In this document: positions 33,481 to 43,539 of the stretch, in pieces
Position numbering within the stretch: the first letter of the stretch is position 1
Layout of the letters: every line of letters begins with the position of its first letter
NCBI GenBank assembly: GCA_941918925.1
Contig: OW799234.1
Span: 67,203,043-67,267,042, forward strand
Origin: Phyto melanocephala
Lineage: Eukaryota > Arthropoda > Insecta > Diptera > Rhinophoridae
DNA: 64,000 nt
Reading direction: 5' to 3'
Made by a program: the position numbers and the translations under genes
Notes under the pieces: model-generated
Database searches by the model: none
Seen by the model: only the letters and a program-made list of their open reading frames with translations
Told to the model about the DNA's origin: nothing

Positions 33481-33672
33481 ATGTCAAACTTCATGTTAAC
33501 ACTAACACACATCGACACAATGTGCATTAAAAGTGGTTTTATATGCAACAGCAACCCGAGTGGTAATAGTATTAGTGGTGTTTGCTGTTTGTGTAACAGT
33601 AGTACTAGTAGTATTTCAAATGATAAAGAATTGCCACAACGATTGAAGTCTCTAAGGATTTCTAAGAGTTAA
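33481..33672 (+). CDS. Unassigned small open frame (63 residues)
   Basis: Starts MSNFMLTLTHIDTM and ends LKSLRISKS. It has a less AT-biased composition than its surroundings, two CxxC-like pairs (GVCCLCNS) and a serine/asparagine-rich middle partly generated by AGTAGTACTAGTAGT repeats. It has no family similarity that I recognise, no splice signals that fix it and no conserved neighbour. It may equally be leader sequence of the minus-strand gene. Low confidence that it is translated. Confidence 0.15.
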   Translation: MSNFMLTLTHIDTMCIKSGFICNSNPSGNSISGVCCLCNSSTSSISNDKELPQRLKSLRISKS

Positions 33673-34111
33673 ACAACTTCAAAATACCGCCATAATTTAT
33701 TTTTTAATTTTCAGTAGACACTTTTATATTTGTGCTGGATTTTAGGATTTTTATTATTTCATTTGTAAAATAATTTAAAAAAAAACAACGTTTTTATATA
33801 CGCACAAAACATAAATGTTGGTTATTTGTTTATTTATATTTTATTTAACGGTTTTAGGAGAATGCTTAGTGATGAACTTAAAAATGGCATTTTGTTTGTT
33901 TTAAAACATTTTTTTTGCAGCACCGCATAACAAGAAACCAACTATTTCAATTGAATTATAATTTACAACACTTTACTTAATTATAATTTACACAAATAAT
34001 TTTATCAAACAGCAATTTGTTCGCTTTAAATGCATTAGATTTCGAGTAAGATATTAGCGGTTTAACACTCGCGTTAACCAAATATTCTTTTAAAGTATAC
34101 AATTTCCGTTT

Positions 34112-34145
34112 CGTCCGTTTATCTGTAAATCCAACGTTTAACTGA
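34112..34145 (-). promoter_or_regulatory. Possible Inr + DPE core promoter
   Basis: The minus strand has the initiator TCAGTT (34140-34145; A+1 at 34143). GGACG lies exactly at +28 to +32 (34112-34116), which fits the fly DPE consensus RGWYV with the required spacing. It points toward the signal-peptide exon about 5 kb downstream on the same strand and could be its start. The match is short and could be chance. Confidence 0.3.
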
Positions 34146-35574
34146 ATTGTCATTGTCTTCGTTGCTTAAGGATACACCACTTCGGCACATTAACTTCCCT
34201 CACCAATGTTTTGAGCCATTTTCTATTTGTCTTCCTTTATCGAAATTAAGTTCGTATGTCGTTTCGTTTGTATCGTCGTTTTTGTTCAAAGCATTAATAC
34301 AATTGTAATAAAAGAGTATTCAAGACTTTCATTTAAAGAGAGGCAGCAAGAGAACCAACAAACTCTTTTTGTTTATGTGTGCAGGGAATAATTCTCATTG
34401 CAGAAGTGTTTTTTTTTGTTGTTGTTAAATTTTAGACATAAAAAAACTAACTCAGTTTTTATGAATTAGTTTTAATTCGAGAATAAATTGTTTTGTAAAG
34501 TAGGGGGTATAATTATCTATTATTTGAATATTCCATACCAAAAGAAATGGAAGTCTGATAACACCAGTACATGACTAAATGCAAGTTTGTTAGCAAAGTT
34601 GTATCCTACTAATTACAATTATTATTTAAATTAATATTGATTAAATGCTACGCAGAAAAAAATATTGCTAAAATTTGTTTAATTAATTGAATTTTTAATT
34701 TGTTTTTGAATTCTAATTATAGTTTTCATTAATTTAATTAAATTTTTTAATTGATATTAAATATTTTCAAAAAACAAAGAGATTTCTGTCAGTTGAAAAA
34801 AAATTTAAAAAATAAAAAATATTATTTTAAATTTACATTTACTTGAAAATTTAATTTTAAGAATAAAATTAATATAATTGTTACTCAAGGAGCGAAATAA
34901 AGAAAAATTGTCGCTAATCTGCAAGAGAAAGTTCTGGTAAGTGCACATACATACATACGTACATATATAACAATATGTTCTGCTTTAAATATAATAAATG
35001 GTTTCGGTTTCATTGTAGGTATGCCAAAATGCATTACATATTTATTGTGTGCCTTTATATTCCTCAGAATTCTCATTTTAATAGGTAAGTTAGTTGATTT
35101 TCTTCACTCTGCCTGATCAAGCCTTTTTACCGGTTAATGTTCCTTTATATCTAGGTCGTTGATGCTAAAAATTATTTTTGGAAATCCGGCTTTTGATATG
35201 GTATAGTATGTGTATGTGTGTGGAACACTATTTCTTATCATTAATTTTATTATATAAGTAGCGAAATATAATTAAAAATATAGATTCCGTTGTAGATTTT
35301 TGTTTGGCTTTAAGTCATAAAAATTCAATTTTGTTGTTTTATTTTTAAAGAAAATATTTTAAATTTCTTTATTTATTTTATTCCAATATTTCGACCTACT
35401 TCGTAGATCATCATCAGGGATATTTAAAAAATATTTTAGATATAATTCTATATCGAGTTGAACAACAATCTTATTTATTTATAAGCTAATTAACAACTTG
35501 CTGGGCATGAACAAGTAATTTACCTTAAGACTGAATGTTGTCTGCGTACTAAGAATTTTAAATTTATTTTTTTG
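34146..35574. other. AT-rich spacer
   Basis: No coding seen. ACATACATACATACGTACAT simple sequence lies at about 34945. Confidence 0.45.
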
Positions 35575-35662
35575 CCGCATTCACAAACAAATATTTTAGG
35601 TTTACTGAAGGCTTATTTGATAAAAACATCTCTCAAATAATCTTTTAGTAATCCCTCAACAT
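35575..35662. repeat. Decayed copy of the GGGCCGTATTCAT foldback MITE
   Basis: Shares CCGCATTCACAAACAAATAT, ATTTTAGGTTTACTGAAGGC, TTATTTGA and the loop ACATCT with 3031-3147, and has a weakened complementary half ending near AATCCCTC. Confidence 0.6.
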
Positions 35663-35975
35663 TTGATTAATTGTAAATGCATATGTACGTACATAATTTT
35701 TGTTATAATATGGAAAACACATAGTGAGCGTCCAAATGATAAGGTCACTTACTATTTATTATCTTATTGCAAAAATACAAAGAGCACTGGTTGGTACCGT
35801 TACCGCTACTTGCTATTCAAATGCTATTCATATTTAAATTTATTGCTTACATTTGTTTACCGTTAGTCTTTTTTGAATAAACGTGCATTTGATAACGAAT
35901 TAAAATGATAAGGTCAGTTCATATTACACTGCTCGACAAAAAATAATTTTTTGTCTTCCCGTTAATTAAAACTGT

Positions 35976-36560
35976 GTGGATTATATGGATTTTGATGTAC
36001 TGAACTCAAATCCATTGTCGGTTTTTCTTCCTTCAGATCGGGATTTTTTTTTATGGGCGTGGCAATTTTTTTCCCCTAAATTAGTCAGGTACGAAGATAT
36101 ATTTCATCCTAACTCGAGAACTAGTCATCCGATTTTCAAAAATAAAACACCAGAAGATGTGTGACAAAATTGCATTTATTTAAATGGGATAGAATTTTTC
36201 TCTATCTCTTATCGTTTTGAAATTATTCAGAAATTAATGGAGAAAAAAATTTTTTTTCGTGAAAAACTCATAATATTTTTCAATTTATAAATGGAATTAA
36301 AAAAAATATAAAGCAAGTATTGAACATTTTGCACTTTTTTTTGAAAGCTACTTATCTCAGAAATAAAAAAAGTCATTAAATATAAAAATCGGTTAGAAAT
36401 GTAGATTTTATTGTCAATTTACTGCTGGTACCCAATATTGACCAGATATGTGTAATGCAGTAAACAACGTCAGAGTGGGCGCACTAAAGCGCCTTGTAGC
36501 AACAATTAATGGCAACTATTTACTTCTGAGTTCGGCGCATCAAAATCCATATAGTCAACA
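35976..36560. repeat. Inverted-repeat segment inside the Tc1-like element
   Basis: TATATGGATTTTGATG at 35982-35997 is repeated in inverted orientation at 36538-36553, with flanking similarity ((C/T)GAACTCA) extending it to about 30 bp. The interior has no recognised coding. It could be a nested MITE or part of the host element. Confidence 0.45.
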
Positions 36561-36654
36561 TATTTTTATTTAATGGAGGATTTTGCTGCTGAGCAGTGTT
36601 ATTAGAGCACAACATGACATCTTGATTTTGTTTCTTAATTTATTTATTGTCCAT

Positions 36655-37240
36655 TTTTTATTTATTGTTTAAAAAATACAATCTTATTTGCCGGCAAGCT
36701 TTCAAAATTCCTTCTGCACAAGATCACAAGTATTTCCCACATGTTTTTCAAAACATTTACATCTGGTAAACTTGCAGGCCATGGTGATTGTTGTTCTGCT
36801 GACATGGATCGCAGCATTTTCTTGCTGGAAAATTAAATATTTGTTCCGTTGTACGTCAAGATATGAGAGCACTTGCTGGTACTCTAGACAATTCAATTTT
36901 GTTGAAGGGATCGCTAAAGCCATTGTTCAACTTGAGCTAAATGCACCCTAAACCGTTAGGGAATCACCACCAAAATTTCTCTTTGAATACTAAATGAGAT
37001 TTCTTATCTCAGGAATTGTTTCTTAGGCCATCCGGATCAATAATAGTATTTTTTCTTAAAATAAAAAATTAAAATTCTTTATTAATAAAAAAATATTGCA
37101 ATTTGTTCCTGATGCCAATTTGTTGACAAATATTCTTCTGCAAGTTCTAAGCGTTTTACCTCATAATTTCTACTCAAACGTGGAGCTCTCTTTAATTTAG
37201 GCCTGTTAATATGAGACTGTGATTTAATAGATCATAAAAC
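36655..37240 (-). pseudogene. Tc1-family transposase pseudogene
   Basis: Minus-strand blocks in order are: the end of the DNA-binding part (PKLKRAPRLSRNYEVKRLEL, AEEYLSTNW), the first catalytic region (IIDPDGLRNN, with SDEKKF lost), KSHLVFKEKF, GDSLTV*GAFSSS, LAIPSTKLNCLEYQQVL, the second catalytic region YLIFQQENAAIHVSRTT (D changed to E), and the third WPASLPDVNVLKNMWEIL (the catalytic glutamate replaced by lysine in LKNMW). All three catalytic positions are damaged and the frame shifts at least three times. The sublineage differs from the Tc1-like copy at 31058. Confidence 0.8.
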
Positions 37241-37743
37241 TGCACTGCACCCAATTTCATCTTAATTTATTAACGTGTTTTTTAGAGTGTTTGACGCCAT
37301 TCTGGAGACTTAATGAATTTCGCGCAAAAAAAGTGCTTTTAGTCAAACAGACTTTTAATTGGTGTCAAAATTATTTTGATGTTTTGAGTAGTCTTGCACG
37401 ACACAAATCAAACGACCTAATATTCGAAAAATTTCTTATTGCCCTAACTGTTGGTTAAGAAAATACTTCTATCTGATCCTTTTTAGTTTTAGACAAACCT
37501 TTTTCTCGTAATATTTTCTCTAAAATTAGTATAAAAAGATATTAGCAATAGCAATTCTTTAGTTGCTATGAATTTGTTAGTACCGACCTTATAATTTTGA
37601 TTCATTTTAAAATGCATATTTTTGGTCTATTCGTTTATAACGTTTGAATAACAGGTATGTAAGTTAACGGTATCAATGAGTGATTTCTATATATTGCCAA
37701 TAAGAGTTTAACAAATAAGTGATCTTATCATTTTGATGCTCAC

Positions 37744-38873
37744 CTTTTAAAAAATAATTATTCATGGAACGGAAAAAAATTATGAAAAACTAGTGTTGTA
37801 AAAATGGCTTTCTTACATAACCTTGAACGTTTTAATATAAAATTGTTTAAACAAATTTTGATGTGAGCTTAAACAGGGTATTTTTTATCGGATAGAAATT
37901 AAAAAAGTGTTGACTGTCAAAGAACTCTCATATCAATTTTTAAAAAATTATCCAAATTTATTCCATAAATTACGCATCGATTCGGCCAACGTTTTTTTTG
38001 GCAAAATTGTCAGGATTATTTTCACCTTAATGGATTTCGTTTTAAAAAGGTAACGAAAGTAGATCAGTCATCAAAATTGCAATATATTTCATGTATGTAG
38101 ATCAGTTATACGGAAGCCCTTAATATCGTCTTATCGATTTAATCAAGCTTCATTCAAAGTAAATAGTTCGCGCAAATTTAATTAGACAATTTTGATGAGT
38201 CAGCTTTTTTTGAATTTCATAAAAATGCTTGCATTGCCAATTTTTGGTAAACTTTTTCGTATAAAACAAAATTTTGTTACAAAAATTTTCACAACTGCAG
38301 CAACGCGTAGGATTGCAAATGCATATGAGTTAATAATTTTTGATGTAGTAGCGAGGTATCATTAAATTGTCCCTTATATTTCCCAATATTTATTCCATCT
38401 ATCATTTCTCTTCGATTTCGTTTTCTCAAACAAATATGCTCTTCGAAAAGTATAGAGCATGCGCTGTGAATCGTTACATTATTAACGAATAATATTCCTT
38501 GATTTACACGTGCTTTTTGTTTTGAACATATGAGGGCTGTCCTGTTTATTTCGATGTAAATAATGTTGTCATTGTTATTATCATTATTATAATTTTTATC
38601 ACCATTGTTGTTGCTATTGTTGTAATCGTTGTCATTATTGTTGCTATTATAAATAAACATACATACATACATTAACACTTGATGGATTTGATTTTTTTAA
38701 ACACAATATTTGTATTTTCCATTAGATAATAAGTAATTGATTACAATTTAATCAATGCTCGTATAAATATACTTAAACATTCGGCTAATACATTTATTAA
38801 ATTAAAGTTATAACGTAAACATAAATTATTTTTTATTTATTTATTTTTGGAGCAAATGGATTCCGAGACTCTT
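37744..38873. other. AT-rich spacer with ATTGTT triplet repeats
   Basis: Holds an imperfect triplet array (TTATTA/TTGTTG) at about 38562-38650, which produces an asparagine-rich minus-strand frame that I do not regard as a gene. Confidence 0.45.
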
Positions 38874-39098
38874 AGGGCCATTATTACAACTTACCTTTAG
38901 TTAAAGGCAGGATTTTTTTTGTGCTCGATAAATAGCTTTGCATTATTACAACCTTAATTTTTTATTATAATTATCGTTAACAATAATAATATTTAATAGA
39001 TAAAAAATAATAAATGAGGGCTTTATAATGCAAAGCCATTTATCGGTTCTACAAGTTCCTGCCTTTAACTAACGGCAAGTTGTAATAATGGCCCTTAG
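38874..39098. mobile_element. Foldback MITE with about 75-bp inverted arms
   Basis: AGGGCCATTATTACAACTTA and its following about 75 bases (TTAGTTAAAGGCAGGA, GATAAATAGCTTTGCATTAT) return as reverse complement near 39020-39098. GAGACTCT before the left end and GAGACTTT after the right end suggest an 8-bp target duplication with one mismatch. No coding. Confidence 0.65.
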
Positions 39099-39103
39099 AG
39101 ACT

Positions 39104-39571
39104 TTAATTTTTTTGTAACAATGCATTTTACTCTTACATAATTTTAGTTGTTCAAAAATAACATTATTTTGTTTATTTGACAATGTTAACGTTTAAAGGA
39201 TAACGAATATTGATAAAATTTAATAAACTCGGTACAAGTTCTTAAAAACGGATGTGAGTTGGCATGATTTGTTCTGACATTTTAATAGATAATGGAAGTA
39301 AATATCGTCCTTTATGGTAGGGTAAAGGAAATATTGTCAATCAAGAAATCAGAGCATATATATTTCCTTTTATTAAATTGAGAACAGATGTGACATTTAG
39401 CATCGTACTTCGACTCTTTGGCGTTGACAGCCTTATAAGAGAAATTCTATAGTATAAGGCAGTAGGTTTAACTAATTTCACTCTAGACCTCCAAGACAAA
39501 CTAAGTATTTTTACACATATCAAACGCTATTGTTGTTAGAATTGTACGTTAAATCCTAAATTATTAAATCA
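39104..39571. other. Spacer, nothing recognised
   Basis: Non-coding AT-rich DNA; no structure seen. Confidence 0.5.
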
Positions 39572-39581
39572 TACTCTACAC

Positions 39582-40486
39582 CATTTTTCATTGAAATTGA
39601 GAAAATTCCAAATGAAAATATGAATTTTAAATTGTTATTGCGAAATGGAAATTGAGAAAATTCCAAATAAAATTAAGCAATTTTAATTTGAAATTGAGAA
39701 ATTTCCAAATTAAATTGAGAAAAAATATATACATATGTGCATACATTGTGTTATTTTAATGGACAGTCGTAGAGGTTCGTTTAGAGCTGACAGCGCAAAT
39801 AAGTTGGTCTTGATTGGTTGGGATTGAGTTATCGGAGCTTGTATTGGTTTTTGACAGTGCTGCCTGCCACAATCGCCTACAATTTATTATTGAAAACACT
39901 CCAGCCACACTTTTACGATTGAAGCCCTACTCGCCAATGCTTAACCCAATCGAAAGTATTTGGTCCGAAATCAAAAGTAATGTTAAAGCAAAGATGCATG
40001 TACCGAACGTAAGCCACCAAATGTAGGAGAGCAGAGGCCTGCCTTTTTAGAAGAGGTTATTTATGCTTCAAAAACATGTATTACTACCGGATATTGCAAT
40101 AGAGATATACAGCACACTACAACGTTTTACGAGTCTGCATTATTTGTTTTTTGTTTTTTTACTACACAATAATATTATAATGTATATTGTGTTATCAAAA
40201 ATACATAAAATTTTTATATATAATTATATTTTCTCATTTTATCAATTTCATTTGAAATTTTCTTAATTTCATTTGGAATTTTCCCAATTTCAATTTGAAA
40301 TTTTCATTTTCATTTGGAATTTTCCCAATTACAATTTGAATTTCTCATTTTCATTTGGAATTTTCTCAATTTCAAATTAAAATTCTAAATTTCATTTGGA
40401 ATTTTCTCAATATCAAATTGAAATTCTCAATTTCAAGTGGAATTTTTTTAATGTCATTTTGAATTTTCTCAATTTCAATGAAAAAT
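39582..40486 (+). mobile_element. Foldback-like element: minisatellite inverted arms around an IS630-type gene
   Basis: The two arms (about 39582-39725 and 40232-40486) are inverted and built of degenerate repeats of about 40 bp on the theme CATTTGGAATTTTCTCAATTTC; the terminal 33 bases CATTTTTCATTGAAATTGAG... agree with one mismatch. TACTCTACAC lies just outside the left end and again just outside the right end, a candidate 10-bp duplication. Long arms of tandem repeats are the hallmark of FB/Galileo-like elements, but the gene inside is of IS630/Tc1 DDE type, an unexpected combination. The arms differ in length, as usual for such arrays. Confidence 0.65.
39814..40165 (+). pseudogene. IS630/Tc1-type DDE transposase C-terminal part
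   Basis: The frame contains LVLVFDSAACHNRL (catalytic D region) and LKPYSPMLNPIESIWSEIK (catalytic E in PIE), with 32 residues between D and E. PYSPMLNPIE is the signature of the DDE_3/IS630-like domain. After VPNVSHQ the reading moves to another frame and continues KPPNVGEQRPAFLEEVIYAS to FYESALF, consistent with the C-terminal tail of this kind of protein. The first catalytic aspartate and the DNA-binding part are missing. Dead, but the domain call is clear. Confidence 0.7.
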
Positions 40487-40784
40487 GTTACTCTACACCA
40501 TTACGCCACCACTACGCCTGACCGCAGAAGTATAAAATTATTTTTTATATTTATATGCGACAGTAAACTCATTGTCCATATTCTGTTAAAAATAACTGAA
40601 ATATGTTGAGTAAAAATAAGTTTAGGATCTCGTAAATCCCATGTCGTAGATATCTGTAATGAAACACATGTATATGCACTCCACATAAATTCCGATAAAA
40701 TAAACTCAATTAAAATCATCCATTTTTAGAACGATATAATACTTGTGATGGTTATAATTAGGCAATAATCTTTAGAAGTTATTA

Positions 40785-41170
40785 ATAAATTGAGAAAAGA
40801 GGATTTGATCAAGATGGCTTCCCTGTTCGACACTGCGAACAACAGCAACTAGTTGTGCATAAGATTTTTAAGCGAGAGTTTTGGCTTCATTTCATATAAA
40901 ACGAATAAATTCAGATGAGACACGTTTGTGTAAATCCCATCTGATGGTTCTTTTTTTATGGTTGACTTCATCAAAAGCTTTACTTAAGTCGGCGTAAATA
41001 ACATCAGTTGGCTCTTGTTCAACAGAACCATGATAAACTAACATAAAAAGTGCAGCACATTATTGACAGTCGAACAACCATTTCGAAAACCATAGTATAA
41101 AGGAGACAATATAGATGACACTTGATGAAAAAGATCCACAGTAACGATTTTTTAGAAGAATTAAGATATG
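40785..41170 (-). pseudogene. LINE reverse transcriptase core, decayed
   Basis: Minus-strand frames give YYGFRNGCSTVNNVL, YHGSVEQEPTDVIYADLSKA followed by FDEVNH (the first RT aspartate in the A motif), and VVRSVEQGSHLDQILFS, the degenerate B motif (usually SGVPQGSHLGP). This order and spacing identify a Jockey/CR1-type LINE RT. The YADD motif was not found; the fragment is frameshifted and truncated on both sides. Confidence 0.7.
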
Positions 41171-42029
41171 CAGAATAATATTGTCAGAAAAAAACATTTG
41201 CAAATTTAACTAAAAAATTAACTAATAATTAGTTCTAAGAAGGGGTTACGGGTTATAGGTTCCCGCATCTAAGGTTTTTTTAGATTTTTGATAGATAATC
41301 TGGTTTTCTAAACTGCTTTATTTCTAGAAATTTTTTCAAGTGTACACTTACCTTTCGAATATAACAGTAGAAATTAATTTTAACAATTTAATGAAGTAAA
41401 AAACAAAGTCATATTTAAAAAGGATTTTATTCAACAATTTGATATTCGAGTTCCTAATAGTCAACTAAATATGATATACATGGGTTTAAAGTGCCACCAC
41501 CCTCCATTTCTTCATCTTCGCTTACGGGATTTTCTTCGTCTGTTTGAGGATTTTCTACAACATTTTGCTCCTCTGATCTCAGTAATTCGATTACTTCTGG
41601 TGAAAGCTTTAATTTCTTTTGGGCTTGATGCGTTTGTTCAACGAAATGCTGGGAATGAGTGGATCTGATGTGTCCAATGCTCGATTGAAACATCCGTCAA
41701 GTTTTTCAAAAACTTTTAAATTTCTGTAACTATTACGCCATCTTATGTTCACATTTGAAAGTAAATAATAAAACATAATCGTGAATGTTCTTTTAAGTAC
41801 TGTTTAAAGTTTTAGGAACAATCATTTTCAGAAATGTTTGACAAGAAATGGGCATAAATAGCGGCTATTTTGTCAATTTTGTTGTGTTTCTCTAGTCATA
41901 TATTGAATAATCCTGAATTTGGCACGCAGAAGTCAGCTGAAAAAATTTATTTTTTTTTAAACTCGCAAAAAATTCGCAGATAAAATATATTAAATTTGGA
42001 AGATAATTGATTGTTCTAGAGAAATATTC
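41171..42029. other. Spacer with an unassigned minus-strand open frame
   Basis: The frame 41454-41693 (minus) is glutamate-rich (SPEVIELLRSEEQNVVENP, SEDEEMEGGG). It has no recognisable family, and I cannot support it as a gene. Confidence 0.3.
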
Positions 42030-42275
42030 TGTGGCTTGGAGCTAAAAGGGCCAATGTCAAAATATTTACTTTTGAGAAAATTGGAATTGAACTTTAACTT
42101 TTAAAGATGCTTTCATAGTGACATTGGCCAGCATTTTATTTATGAAGCTGTTCTGGGTTAACTATCACTTTAGCTGTTTTACCATAATGAAATAGAGCAA
42201 GAAAACAAATCTAATGCAATGATTAACTCAAAAGAGCAAAAAAGTGACATTGTCCTTTTTAGCTCCAAGCCACAG
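42030..42275. mobile_element. 246-bp MITE, CTGTGGCTTGGAGC ends
   Basis: The left CTGTGGCTTGGAGCTAAAAG is mirrored by the right end (minus strand CTGTGGCTTGGAGCTAAAAA), and pairing continues through CAATGTCA: about 32 bp of terminal inverted repeat. No coding; target duplication not evident. Confidence 0.65.
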
Positions 42276-42727
42276 CATTATGATATTATGTCTAACATGT
42301 GTCATCATTTTTTTGTAAGTCTGTATAAAATTCTAATTCATAATTCCATTCATTTTTAGGTCACTTTAGTTTTTCCAATTTAATCGATTTTATGGATGAG
42401 TTTACCAACATTTTGCTATAGAATGTAAAAGTACTTACCTTCGGCAATATTTCCAATTTTTTAAGTTTTTAAAAATATAAATTTTAGTTACGAATACTTT
42501 TATTAGAAAATGTCACAATATGCACTGCACTTAAAGGTTTTCTGATAACTGGCTTAGAAATCGTAGTCAAAACAAAAATAAACTTTGCAAAAATTCCAGT
42601 ATTTACTTTTGGCCAAAAAAAGGTGGTAAATTTTCTATTGTGCGTCGTACGAACTTTTTGCGTATATTACCAATATTCTTTAGAGAATAACTGAAAACTC
42701 TTAAAACTTAGAGAAGGAAAGAAAAGT

Positions 42728-43125
42728 TAAAGATACGGTCTGATGAAAAGTTTATTTCACTTGATGTTGTTTCTTTATTTCCAAGTATTCCAATAGATAT
42801 TGCTAAAGATATTATTGAAGAAATATGGGACATCATTGAAAAACATACAAAACTGGGAAAAGCCCTTATTCTACGTACTTGTTTTAAAAATAGCAGATAT
42901 TTTAAATATGAAGACAGAGTATATATGTTCAACTAAAAGGAATCCCAATGGGATGGGAGCAGTTATTGTTTTGAAGAAATTATTATATTTTTGTATAGAG
43001 AAATTAAATGTTAAGTCAAAGATATTTACAAAATATGTTGACGATTTGTTTTGTATTTTTCCAAATTATTAAATGATTGAAAACATTTAATTCATTTCAT
43101 AATGATATAAATTTTACAATTTAGA
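42728..43125 (+). pseudogene. Penelope-like element reverse transcriptase fragment
   Basis: Frames read DEKFISLDVVSLFPSIPIDI, IIEEIWDIIEKHTKLGKAL, NSRYFKYEDRVY and KIFTKYVDDLFCIFPNY, and finish KTFNSFHNDINFTI. SLDVVSLFPSIP and YVDDLF are RT motifs A and C in the form typical of Penelope-like elements. The B motif (PMGSPLSP type) is damaged (around NPNGMGAVIV). At least two frameshifts; no GIY-YIG endonuclease domain is present. Confidence 0.8.
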
Positions 43126-43146
43126 TAAAATGTAACTCTAAAATTC

Positions 43147-43511
43147 CAGCGCATAGAGAAAGGGACCTAAGGAAAAAAAACAATTTTCACTTTTTTATGT
43201 GGACAACATCTGAGCATCGAATGAGACCGATCCCATGCCACAAAAGTGTTCCCTCCCAGAGATATGCGGGTTTTATAAAAGTGAAGTCAACGATTCTAAG
43301 CGCAAATAGAAAGGGACCTAACAGTAAAATTTATTTATTTTCATTTTTCCCCTACTAAATTAACAAAATAACTTGATTTTACGAAACTACAAAAAACTAA
43401 TTTTTTTCCTTATGAACAATTTAAAAAAAAATAGAAAAATTATTTAATCTTTAAAATGGCTCTCCTGAACAAAACCTGTTTTTACCCTTAGGTCTCTTTC
43501 TCTATGCACTG
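43147..43511. mobile_element. 365-bp MITE, CAGYGCATAGAGAAAG ends
   Basis: The left end CAGCGCATAGAGAAAGGGAC and right end (minus strand CAGTGCATAGAGAAAGAGAC) are inverted for about 25 bp through CTAAGG. A third, direct copy of the motif (GCGCAAATAGAAAGGGACCT) lies at 43300-43320. No coding; the target duplication was not resolved. Confidence 0.6.
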
Positions 43512-43539
43512 TCACATATTTAGATACATTAGCGCTACG

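Larger units (their letters stand above)
35724..37743 (-). mobile_element. Tc1-like transposon with full IR/DR ends, dead
   Basis: The outer ends are inverted: left GTGAGCGTCCAAATGATAAG (35724) and right on the minus strand GTGAGCATCAAAATGATAAG (ending 37743). Each has a second related site inside: AAAATGATAAGGTCAGT at about 35903-35919 and AAAATTATAAGGTCGGT (minus) at about 37583-37599. This four-site IR/DR layout is that of a Tc1-like subgroup. At 2.0 kb it is longer than the usual 1.6-1.7 kb; an extra inverted-repeat segment at 35976-36560 may account for this. Confidence 0.7.

Noticed and set aside
36688..36951. 87-residue plus-strand frame
   Set aside because: Antisense of the Tc1-like pseudogene.
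38289..38678. 129-residue asparagine-rich minus-strand frame
   Set aside because: Its start is a triplet-repeat translation and the rest resembles nothing known; no splice or promoter support.
42800..43072. The 90-residue plus-strand frame taken as a single gene
   Set aside because: Only its last third (with YVDDLF) is in the Penelope RT frame; the first part is an off-frame reading, so it is not an intact protein.
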